A stretch of 10,180 bases of DNA from Pseudomonadota bacterium (GTDB lineage Bacteria; Desulfobacterota; Syntrophia; Syntrophales; JADFWA01), in contig JADFWA010000076.1 in assembly GCA_015222855.1 (NCBI GenBank), positions 1-10,180 on the forward strand, read 5' to 3'. The notes below the pieces were generated by a model, which saw only the letters and a program-made list of their open reading frames with translations, ran no database searches and was not told where the DNA came from. This document shows positions 1 through 5,378 of the stretch, piece by piece. Both the position numbers and the translations under genes were made by a program. Numbering within the stretch: position 1 is the first letter of the stretch; each line of letters starts with the position of its first letter.

Positions 1-311
1 AATCGGACGGTCTCGCCATTGGCACTCCTGAAAACTTTGGCTATATGTCGGGGGCGGTAAAGGATTTTTTCGATCGGACGTACCTGCTTGCTCAGGACAA
101 GGTCTTTCGGAAACCCTATGTTGTCTTTGTCAGCGCCGGAAATGACGGAACCGGCGCGGTGAACAGTATTGAACGCATAGCCCTCGGCTATAAATTCAAA
201 AAGGTTTATGAACCGGTCATCTGCAGGGGAGCTGTAACCGAGGATGCCCTGGAAGAATGCAGGGAACTGGGGAAGGTGCTGGCCGGTGGATGTGAGGCAG
301 GGATCTATTAA
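1..311 (+). CDS. Flavodoxin-fold NAD(P)H/FMN oxidoreductase, 5'-truncated
   Basis: The reading frame is open from the window edge (first full codon at position 3) to TAA at 309-311, so only about the last 102 residues are visible and the true start lies outside. The segment GTPENFGYMSGAVKDFFDR near the beginning matches the FMN-phosphate/isoalloxazine loop of flavodoxin-like and FMN_red-type reductases, where an S/TP..(F/Y)G.MS...K.F.DR pattern is typical. It is followed by a KPYVVFVSAG beta strand and a GTGAV loop, as expected for the second half of a flavodoxin fold. Members bind FMN and shuttle electrons, or reduce quinones and other small molecules, in the cytoplasm. The substrate cannot be told from this fragment. 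The ATG at 45 lies inside the conserved loop and is not the real start. The gene ends 14 bp before the RAYT gene; I see no functional link between them. Confidence 0.75.
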   Translation, partial: SDGLAIGTPENFGYMSGAVKDFFDRTYLLAQDKVFRKPYVVFVSAGNDGTGAVNSIERIALGYKFKKVYEPVICRGAVTEDALEECRELGKVLAGGCEAGIY

Positions 312-325
312 ATGAAAATATCAAA

Positions 326-820
326 ATGAAAAACGAAAATGAATCAGTAGGACAGGCGTCTCGCCTGTCAGAACTTACCTGGAGGCGAAAGCTTCCTCAT
401 TATCAACTATCCGCCGGTTACTACTTTATCACATTTGCTACCCATAATAGACTCCTATTAAAACCACCGCAAAAGGATTGTGTTTTTGATGCTGTTTGCT
501 TTTTAGACGGTAAGAAATATGTGCTTCATGCCGTTGCGGTATTGAATGACCACGTACATTTGGTAATAAATCCCTTTGAAACCTTACCTAAAATAATGCA
601 CAGCATAAAAAGCTTTACCGCCCATGAGATCAACAAAATGTTAAACAGAAAAGGTAAAGTGTGGCAAGACGAAAGTTATGACAGGGTAATAAGAAATGAG
701 GAAGAATTTCTTGAAAAGGTCAAGTACATTGCGAATAATCCTATTAAGGCGAATTTGGCAAGGCAATATAAGGATTATAAATGGTTATACATAAAGGGAT
801 GGATGAAAAAAGATTTATAG
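326..820 (+). CDS. rayT: REP-associated tyrosine transposase (RAYT, Y1 HUH family)
   Basis: This 164-residue protein has the hallmarks of Y1/TnpA_REP transposases (PF01797-like). A WRRKLPHY entry segment is at 19-26. The HUH metal-binding motif is NDHVHLV at 74-80 (His76, His78). The candidate nucleophile Tyr118 sits in WQDESYDRVIRNEEEF. The C-terminal YIANNPIKANL segment (134-144) is also typical. These enzymes cut and join single-stranded DNA at REP hairpins carrying a 5' GTAG. Two such hairpins flank this gene as perfect inverted copies (347-369 and 825-847), which supports the call. The left hairpin lies inside the reading frame and encodes residues 8-15 (VGQASRLS). The start is uncertain: ATG at 326 has no clear Shine-Dalgarno, but no other ATG precedes the conserved domain. 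The gene is visibly more A/T-rich than its neighbours, consistent with transfer. It converges with apgM. An IS200-type element is less likely, because the ends are short GTAG hairpins and no tnpB is present. Confidence 0.9.
   Translation: MKNENESVGQASRLSELTWRRKLPHYQLSAGYYFITFATHNRLLLKPPQKDCVFDAVCFLDGKKYVLHAVAVLNDHVHLVINPFETLPKIMHSIKSFTAHEINKMLNRKGKVWQDESYDRVIRNEEEFLEKVKYIANNPIKANLARQYKDYKWLYIKGWMKKDL
347..369 (+). repeat. Left REP hairpin of the RAYT gene
   Basis: GTAG (347-350) is followed by an 8-bp perfect stem, GACAGGCG (351-358) and CGCCTGTC (362-369), with a 3-nt TCT loop. The 5' GTAG plus hairpin is the recognised architecture of REP sequences acted on by RAYTs. The hairpin lies within the 5' end of the RAYT reading frame. 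Confidence 0.9.
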
Positions 821-824
821 AATA

Positions 825-847
825 GACAGGCGAGACGCCTGTCCTAC
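825..847 (-). repeat. Right REP hairpin of the RAYT gene
   Basis: This is the exact reverse complement of the 347-369 element. Stem arms GACAGGCG (825-832) and CGCCTGTC (836-843) enclose an AGA loop, followed by CTAC (844-847), which is GTAG read on the minus strand. It sits between the convergent stops of the RAYT gene (820) and apgM (866). It could also weaken read-through between the two, though no U-tract follows it on either strand. Confidence 0.9.
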
Positions 848-865
848 AAATAGGAAAGGCACGCA

Positions 866-2071
866 TCATGCGCCAAATTTTGTCAACTTTCTGGCGTGGG
901 CGAGGGCTACACCCATCAGGTATACCATGGGAAATCTTCCCAGCCCGCCGTTAATACATTCTTTTTCGCCAAACCGTTTTGCGCTGTCAGGTCTGCAGGT
1001 GTCTGAAGACAAGAGCACGGGCACCGGGTGCCAGCTATGGGAAGCGAGCAGGGCCGGCGTTGAGTGGTCTCCGGTTACGACCAGGACATCAGGGTGAAGT
1101 TCAGTTATCGCAGGGAGGAGGGAATCCACCTCCTCTATGACCTTTACCTTTGCATCGAAGTCTCCATCCTCACCCCTTGAATCTGTGGGTTTGACATGGA
1201 GGAAGAAGAAATCGTATTTTTCGTAATTTTCGCGCAGGGCGTCGAATTCTTCCTCTATCGTGTTTGTCTGCTGATTGACGGTCATCCCTAAAAGCCGCGC
1301 GATGCCTTTGTACATGGGATAGTTTGCAATCGCAAGCGGATTGAGGCCGAATCTCTCATTGAGGCCGGGGAAGCTTCGATATTTCGCATAGCCCCGAAGC
1401 AGCATCATATTTGCCTTTTCCTCATCGGAGAGTACTTCTTTGGCTTTTTCAGTCAGCTCGGCAATTACGGCCGCGGTTTTTTCCGCCTCCGGTGTCAGCG
1501 CCTTTGGGGGAATTGGGGGCATTCCTACCTTTTGCGGGTCTGTTTCTTCTATCTCGTCCCGCATGTTGTCTCCCCTCAGGACGATGAGCCCACGGTGTTC
1601 CTTTACCGTTTCAAAGAAGACATCATATGAATCGAGGCGGATACCTTCCTGCAGTTTGCGGCAGAGCCTCTCGTTGGTTTCACTGTCGATACGGCCGGCT
1701 CTCCTGTCGATGACCCTGCCGTTTTTATCCGCGGTCGCGAAGTTGAACCTTATGAACAGGTCTCTTTCCGTCATGGGGAAGTCAATCCCCGCGGCTGACA
1801 GAATTCCCCTTCCCACATTATTTTTTAGAGGGTCATAGCCGAACAGTGAAAAATGGGCGGGACCGCTTCCCGGTGTTATCCCGTATCCAATCGGGTCGAG
1901 GAGGCCGCAGATAGATCTTTCGGCCAGGCGGTCAAGATTGGGTGTATTGGCGGTTTCCAGTTCTGTTTTGTCACCCCCCGGCAGGGGAAGGCCGCCTACG
2001 CCGTCCAGAATCAGAAAGACGATCTTTGTATCGTTTTTGACTGTCAGTGTGTCGATTAGGTTGGGGTTCAT
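866..2071 (-). CDS. apgM: Cofactor-independent phosphoglycerate mutase, archaeal type
   Basis: This 401-residue enzyme interconverts 3- and 2-phosphoglycerate in glycolysis and gluconeogenesis without 2,3-bisphosphoglycerate, using two divalent metals in an alkaline-phosphatase-superfamily core. Visible motifs are FLILDGVGG (19-27, metal-ligand Asp23), TPNLDRL (43-49), GITPGSGPAHFSLFGYDP (64-81, catalytic Ser69), HVKPTDSRGEDGDFDAK (292-308) and VTGDHSTP (332-339, metal ligands Asp335 and His336), with further histidines at 345 and 348. The length fits the apgM family (about 400) rather than the roughly 510-residue GpmI type. An ATG 63 bp further upstream (2134) would add 21 residues encoded by a palindromic repeat. 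I prefer the ATG at 2071, preceded by AGGAAA at suitable spacing and directly followed by family-like sequence. It lies 247 bp downstream of the beta-oxidation operon, beyond a repeat cluster, so it is probably a separate unit. Confidence 0.92.
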   Translation of the reverse strand: MNPNLIDTLTVKNDTKIVFLILDGVGGLPLPGGDKTELETANTPNLDRLAERSICGLLDPIGYGITPGSGPAHFSLFGYDPLKNNVGRGILSAAGIDFPMTERDLFIRFNFATADKNGRVIDRRAGRIDSETNERLCRKLQEGIRLDSYDVFFETVKEHRGLIVLRGDNMRDEIEETDPQKVGMPPIPPKALTPEAEKTAAVIAELTEKAKEVLSDEEKANMMLLRGYAKYRSFPGLNERFGLNPLAIANYPMYKGIARLLGMTVNQQTNTIEEEFDALRENYEKYDFFFLHVKPTDSRGEDGDFDAKVKVIEEVDSLLPAITELHPDVLVVTGDHSTPALLASHSWHPVPVLLSSDTCRPDSAKRFGEKECINGGLGRFPMVYLMGVALAHARKLTKFGA

Positions 2072-2102
2072 GGTGTTTTTCCTGTTGAGGCCGGGTTTCT
2101 GG

Positions 2103-2125
2103 GCAGGGCTAAAGCCCTGCGCTAC
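2103..2125 (-). repeat. GTAG-headed hairpin (REP-like, 2-nt loop)
   Basis: Stem arms GCAGGGCT (2103-2110) and AGCCCTGC (2113-2120) enclose a 2-nt loop. GCTAC follows at 2121-2125, so the minus strand reads GTAG, C, hairpin. It lies in the upstream flank of apgM and is translated in the false N-terminal extension of that frame. It resembles the RAYT REPs in having GTAG 5' of a short perfect stem, but stem and loop differ. Confidence 0.7.
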
Positions 2126-2135
2126 ATGTAACATT

Positions 2136-2160
2136 GCAGGGTGGCATTTTACATGCCACC
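2136..2160 (+). repeat. GCAG-headed hairpin with TTTAC loop
   Basis: GCAG (2136-2139) precedes an 8-bp perfect stem, GGTGGCAT (2140-2147) and ATGCCACC (2153-2160), with the 5-nt loop TTTAC. The layout matches 2168-2192 and 5346-5370, but the stem sequence differs. It points opposite to its neighbour at 2168-2192. Confidence 0.7.
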
Positions 2161-2167
2161 GGAAAAT

Positions 2168-2192
2168 GGTCGGGTGTAAAACCCGACCCTAC
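2168..2192 (-). repeat. GTAG-headed hairpin with TTTAC loop
   Basis: Read on the minus strand: GTAG, then GGTCGGGT, loop TTTAC, ACCCGACC. On the plus strand the arms are at 2168-2175 and 2181-2188, with CTAC at 2189-2192. The stem is a perfect 8 bp. It belongs to the same structural class as 2136-2160 and 5346-5370. Confidence 0.75.
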
Positions 2193-2211
2193 AAAAGTTT
2201 TACACGGACAC

Positions 2212-2240
2212 GGACAAACAAGTTTGTCCATGCCACCCTG
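2212..2240. repeat. Hairpin plus arm inverted against 2137-2147
   Basis: GGACAAAC (2212-2219) and GTTTGTCC (2222-2229) form an 8-bp stem with a 2-nt loop. The adjoining ATGCCACCCTG (2230-2240) is the exact reverse complement of CAGGGTGGCAT at 2137-2147. The whole 2137-2240 stretch therefore carries an 11-bp outer inverted repeat enclosing smaller hairpins. Confidence 0.65.
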
Positions 2241-2263
2241 TCTGATAGATTGGGAAAGGGTTT

Positions 2264-2310
2264 AATCCCCCCTTGCCCCCCTTTAGAAAAGGGGGGAATG
2301 AGGGGGGATT
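2264..2310. repeat. C/G-run imperfect inverted repeat downstream of the operon
   Basis: Two C6 runs (left arm about 2264-2284) pair with two G6 runs (right arm about 2287-2310), separated by short A/T-rich spacers. The ends AATCCCCCC and GGGGGGATT match perfectly. It begins about 9 bp past the stop of the last operon gene (acyl-CoA dehydrogenase), so it could form a strong terminal hairpin in that mRNA. No clear U-tract follows, so I class it as an interspersed palindromic repeat rather than a proven intrinsic terminator. Confidence 0.65.
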
Positions 2311-2318
2311 TAAAAATT

Positions 2319-3467
2319 CTATCTTGCACCAAGCAGCTTCCGTGCAATTACGACTCTCTGAATTTCGTTGGTGCCTTCATATATCTGGCAGATCTTGGCA
2401 TCGCGCATGTGTCTCTCGGCGGGATAATCTTTACAGTATCCATAACCACCGAATATCTGCACACCTTCAACTGCGGCTCTCATCGCCACGTCCGAGGCAT
2501 ACATCTTCGCCTGAGCCGATTCCTTTTCAAAGTCGAGATCATTGTCCTCCATCCAGGCGGCCTTAAGGAGCAACAGCTCTGCGGCATCCAGTTCCGTTGC
2601 CATGTCTGCTAACTTCCACTGTATGGCCTGGAAAGAGGTAATCGGCTTGCCAAACTGTACCCTTTCTTTTGCATACTCGATGCAATCTTCCACGACTGCC
2701 CTGCCGATGCCGCAGGCCTGTGCACCGATTCCTATTCTTCCCGCATTGAGACCCGTCATCATCTGTTTGAATCCGTCTCCGGTTTTGCCCAGGAGGTTTT
2801 CAGCGGGGATTTCGGCGTCTTCATAAACCAGCTCCGCTGTACCCGAGGCGAGTATCCCCATCTTTTCTTCTATTGTGCCGAGGGAGAAACCGGGTGTGTG
2901 ATCATGGTCAGCGATCAAGGTTATCAAACCCTTGTAGCCCTTCTCCGGATGCTCGGTGGCGGCCAGGACGCAGTAACGCGCGACATTGCCGCTGGTGATG
3001 AACTTTTTGACCCCGTTTACGATGTACTTGTCACCCTTCAACACAGCGCGGCATCTCAGGGCGGCCGCGTCGGAACCGGCGCCGGACTCTGTAAGGGCAT
3101 AACAGCCCTCCACCTGTCCACTGGCCACCGGCGCCAGGAATTTTTCCTTCTGTTCATGCGTGCCGAAGACCCTGACCGGATAACCGTAAAGGGAATTGTT
3201 AACCGATACAATGACACCGGTGCTTGCACAACCCCTGGAAATTTCGATCATGCACATGACATAGGTTACATTATCCATGCCAGCTCCGCCGTAATCAGGA
3301 GAAACGGCAACACCCATAATTCCCATTTCGCCTAACTTGCGGCAGATGTCTTCCGGGTGCTTGTGGGTTTTATCCCACTCTGCGGCGTTAGGTTTAATCT
3401 CCTCATCGACAAACCTTGCCACCTGATCCTTTACCATTTGTTGTTCTTCTGTTGGTCCTAAATTCAT
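2319..3467 (-). CDS. Short-chain acyl-CoA dehydrogenase (butyryl-CoA dehydrogenase-like)
   Basis: This 382-residue FAD enzyme would catalyse alpha,beta-desaturation of an acyl-CoA to the trans-2-enoyl-CoA and pass electrons to ETF. The N-terminal helical domain is at about 1-120. The middle beta domain carries CYALTESGAGSD (122-133) and FITSG (156-160), the usual flavin-contacting segments. The C-terminal helical domain carries RVQFGKPITSFQ (269-280), QIFGGYGY (337-344) and YEGTNEIQR (363-371). Glu364 is placed where short-chain family members have the catalytic base. Length and motifs fit the butyryl/short-branched class; chain length cannot be fixed from sequence. ATG at 3467 follows an AAAGGAGG ribosome site. 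It is the last gene of the operon, 21 bp after the hydratase. No etfAB is in the window, so its electron acceptor must be encoded elsewhere. Confidence 0.93.
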   Translation of the reverse strand: MNLGPTEEQQMVKDQVARFVDEEIKPNAAEWDKTHKHPEDICRKLGEMGIMGVAVSPDYGGAGMDNVTYVMCMIEISRGCASTGVIVSVNNSLYGYPVRVFGTHEQKEKFLAPVASGQVEGCYALTESGAGSDAAALRCRAVLKGDKYIVNGVKKFITSGNVARYCVLAATEHPEKGYKGLITLIADHDHTPGFSLGTIEEKMGILASGTAELVYEDAEIPAENLLGKTGDGFKQMMTGLNAGRIGIGAQACGIGRAVVEDCIEYAKERVQFGKPITSFQAIQWKLADMATELDAAELLLLKAAWMEDNDLDFEKESAQAKMYASDVAMRAAVEGVQIFGGYGYCKDYPAERHMRDAKICQIYEGTNEIQRVVIARKLLGAR

Positions 3468-3488
3468 ATCATCCTCCTTTTAGATTGA

Positions 3489-4271
3489 TTAGTACCCGAC
3501 AAAGTTGGGTTTCCTTTTTTCAATGAATGCCTTCATTCCTTCCTTTTGATCATCGGTGCTGAAGCACTGGGCACAGCATTCCGTTTCCAGCCTGTTTGCG
3601 CTGTCCAGGGAGAGATCGTAGCCGAAGTTGATGGAATGTTTGGCCATCTTGATAGCAAAACCGGGCATACCGGCCAGCTTTTTGGCGAACTTCTTTGTCT
3701 CCTCCATGAGCTGATCCGCCGGATAGACTCTGTTTACCAGGCCTATATCATAAGCCCTCTGTGCATCTATCTGTACTCCGGCCATAACGAGCTCTTTGGC
3801 CCTGCCCATCCCGATAATGCGGGTAAGTCTCTGTGTTCCTCCCCATCCCGGTATCAGTCCGATCATGATTTCAGGCTGACCGAAACGGGCATTTTCAGAG
3901 GCAAATCTCATATCGCAGGCAAGCGATATTTCCGTGCCCCCGCCGAGGGCGAAACCGTTTATGGCGGCGATGGAAGGCTTCGGCATTGTCTCGATAAGAC
4001 GCCATGTCTCATGACCCTTTTCCATAAAGGCAAGGGCCTCGCTGGGTCTCATGTCCTGCATTTCCGATATATCCGCGCCTGCAACGAAGGCCTTATCACC
4101 GGAGCCGGTCAATATTATCGCCTTGATGCTGTCATCCTCTTTACACCGGGTTGCCGCATCGAAAATCTCCGCCACAGTTTCCGCGTTCATCGCGTTCAGC
4201 GCCTTTGGCCTGTTAAAGGTAATGGTTGCGACACCATCCTCGACATCAAACAGGATATTTTTATATTCCAT
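3489..4271 (-). CDS. Enoyl-CoA hydratase (crotonase family)
   Basis: This 260-residue crotonase-fold protein would hydrate trans-2-enoyl-CoA to (S)-3-hydroxyacyl-CoA. The N-terminal strand and NRPKALNAMN (20-29) are family-typical. The oxyanion-hole segments are FVAGADISE (62-70) and NGFALGGGTE (105-114). The two catalytic glutamates are present as Glu114 (GGGTE) and Glu134 (GQPEI), 20 residues apart as in classical hydratases. GLIPGWGGTQRL (138-149) completes the active-site wall. The frame is open for 34 more codons upstream, through the C/G-rich repeat block at 4315-4463. I place the start at ATG 4271, preceded by AGGAGG with 9-bp spacing and giving the usual family length. It lies between the hydroxyacyl-CoA dehydrogenase (192 bp upstream, repeat-filled gap) and the acyl-CoA dehydrogenase, and carries out the step between theirs. 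Confidence 0.94.
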   Translation of the reverse strand: MEYKNILFDVEDGVATITFNRPKALNAMNAETVAEIFDAATRCKEDDSIKAIILTGSGDKAFVAGADISEMQDMRPSEALAFMEKGHETWRLIETMPKPSIAAINGFALGGGTEISLACDMRFASENARFGQPEIMIGLIPGWGGTQRLTRIIGMGRAKELVMAGVQIDAQRAYDIGLVNRVYPADQLMEETKKFAKKLAGMPGFAIKMAKHSINFGYDLSLDSANRLETECCAQCFSTDDQKEGMKAFIEKRKPNFVGY

Positions 4272-4314
4272 CTGTCTGTTCCTCCTTTTTTTTGCAGTCG
4301 TTTTATTGATTGGT

Positions 4315-4463
4315 CCACCCCCACCCTGCCCTCCCCCTTCAAGGGGGAGGAAAAATATAGGGAACCTCCCCATTCAAGGGGGAGAAAAACATTTCAGATT
4401 CCCCTCCCTTGGGGAAAACATTTCAGATTCCCCGCCCCTGGTGGGAGGGATTAGGGGAGGGGG
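4315..4463. repeat. Composite C/G-rich palindromic repeat block inside the operon
   Basis: The 192-bp gap between the hydratase and the hydroxyacyl-CoA dehydrogenase is nearly filled by repeats. A perfect palindrome has arms CCTCCCCCTT (4330-4339) and AAGGGGGAGG (4341-4350) around one base. A weaker copy lies at about 4365-4384. A 19-bp direct repeat, AAAACATTTCAGATTCCCC, is present at 4386-4404 and 4415-4433. The end, 4434-4463, is a G-rich run (GGTGGGAGGG, then GGGGAGGGGG). No coding function is evident. In the mRNA these could form strong hairpins, so differential stability of the flanking cistrons is plausible (inference). Confidence 0.75.
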
Positions 4464-5324
4464 TTATTTTTTACTGTAATCGTAAAATCCTCTTCCCGAT
4501 TTTCTTCCCAGGTAACCGGCATCCACATATTTTTTCAAAAGCGGGCATGGACGGTACTTGGAATCACCGAATCCCTTGTGTAGGACCTCCATAATTGCCA
4601 GGCAGGTATCCAGGCCGATCAGATCGCCCAGAGCAAGGGGCCCCATCGGGTGGTTCATACCGAGGGTCATAATATTGTCAATTGCTTCCGGTGTGCCGAC
4701 CCCTTCATGAAGGGCATAGGCCGCTTCATTGATCATCGGTATAAGTATCCTGTTGGATATGAAGCCGGGGGAATCGTTACACTCGACAGGTGTCTTCCCG
4801 AACTGTTTGGAGAGGATTTCCGTCAGGTCGTATGTCTCCTGTGACGTTGCCAGTCCCCTGATGATCTCGATAAGTCTCATTACGGGAACGGGGTTCATGA
4901 AGTGCATTCCGATGATCAGTTCCGGCCTCTTGGTAGAACCGGCAATTTTTGTGATCGGAATGGAGGATGTATTTGTTGACAGAACGACGCCGGGCTTGCA
5001 GACTTCATCCAGAGTCTTGAATATGTTGAGTTTGAGGTCTTCCCTCTCGATTGCTGCCTCCACAACAAAATCGGCATCCTTCATGTCCTCAAGGTTGGTA
5101 CTCGTTTTAATCCGGCCCAGGATTTCCTCTTTCTTGTCGGCCGTGATTTTCTCTTTGGCAACCAGTCTGTCAAGGTTTTTCGAAATGGCATTGAACCCTC
5201 TTTCTACGAACTCATCCGCGATGTCATTCATAATCACATTGAGTCCGCCGGGATGGGCTGCAACCTGGGCAATCCCGTTTCCCATCTGACCGGCTCCCAC
5301 TACGCCGAATGTCTTAACTTCCAT
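4464..5324 (-). CDS. hbd: 3-hydroxyacyl-CoA dehydrogenase (3-hydroxybutyryl-CoA type)
   Basis: This 286-residue NAD(P)-dependent enzyme would oxidise (S)-3-hydroxyacyl-CoA to 3-ketoacyl-CoA, or the reverse. The N-terminal Rossmann fold starts at once with [15 protein letters not shown] (6-20), a GxGxxG motif. NTSS is at 118-121 and [11 protein letters not shown] at 139-149. The active-site set is intact: Ser120, His141, Glu153 and Asn191, each offset by 3 from the clostridial Hbd positions as I recall them. The C-terminal domain includes SPGFISNR (185-192), [15 protein letters not shown] (225-239) and the terminal [11 protein letters not shown]. The single-domain length excludes a FadB/FadJ-type fusion. 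The frame also extends 16 codons further upstream through a REP-like hairpin (5346-5370). I chose ATG 5324, which has GGAGGA in front at good spacing and fits family N-termini. It follows the second thiolase by 54 bp. Confidence 0.94.
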   Translation of the reverse strand: MEVKTFGVVGAGQMGNGIAQVAAHPGGLNVIMNDIADEFVERGFNAISKNLDRLVAKEKITADKKEEILGRIKTSTNLEDMKDADFVVEAAIEREDLKLNIFKTLDEVCKPGVVLSTNTSSIPITKIAGSTKRPELIIGMHFMNPVPVMRLIEIIRGLATSQETYDLTEILSKQFGKTPVECNDSPGFISNRILIPMINEAAYALHEGVGTPEAIDNIMTLGMNHPMGPLALGDLIGLDTCLAIMEVLHKGFGDSKYRPCPLLKKYVDAGYLGRKSGRGFYDYSKK

Positions 5325-5345
5325 TGACTCTTCCTCCTTCCTAAA

Positions 5346-5370
5346 GTAGGGGCGGGGTTTATCCCCGCCC
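5346..5370 (+). repeat. GTAG-headed hairpin with TTTAT loop, inside the operon
   Basis: GTAG (5346-5349) is followed by an 8-bp perfect stem, GGGCGGGG (5350-5357) and CCCCGCCC (5363-5370), with loop TTTAT. It has the same layout as 2168-2192 and 2136-2160 with a different, fully paired stem. It lies between the thiolase stop (5379) and the ribosome site of the hydroxyacyl-CoA dehydrogenase gene, and creates that gene's false N-terminal extension. Confidence 0.8.
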
Positions 5371-5378
5371 ATTTAAAA

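Larger units (their letters stand above)
347..847 (+). mobile_element. REP-RAYT unit (REPtron) with inverted terminal REPs
   Basis: Two 23-bp hairpins, exact reverse complements of each other, bracket almost the whole RAYT gene with GTAG at both outer ends. This is the arrangement of a RAYT with its cognate REPs. Whether the unit as a whole is mobile is not shown: RAYTs are usually single-copy and act on REPs in trans. The first seven codons of the gene fall outside the left hairpin, so the coding unit and the repeat-bounded unit are not identical. Confidence 0.55.

Noticed and set aside
312..329. A possible leader peptide (ATG AAA ATA TCA AAA TGA) before the RAYT gene
   Set aside because: Five codons with no ribosome site and no regulatory structure; a chance open frame.
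326..820. IS200/IS605 insertion sequence
   Set aside because: The GTAG hairpins, the sequence around HVH and Tyr118 and the lack of tnpB fit a REP-associated transposase better.
2264..2310. Rho-independent terminator of the operon
   Set aside because: The hairpin is strong but no U-tract follows on the minus strand, so it is listed as a repeat only.
1938..2612. A 224-codon plus-strand open frame across the repeat cluster
   Set aside because: It overlaps apgM and the acyl-CoA dehydrogenase on the other strand and translates palindromic repeats in between; there is no family resemblance.
3546..4454. A 302-codon plus-strand open frame opposite the hydratase gene
   Set aside because: It is antisense to a well-supported crotonase gene, has no recognisable domain and runs into the repeat block; it is a shadow frame.
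4729..5289. A 186-codon plus-strand open frame opposite the hydroxyacyl-CoA dehydrogenase gene
   Set aside because: It is antisense to a gene with all catalytic residues intact, and its composition is that of a complementary-frame shadow.
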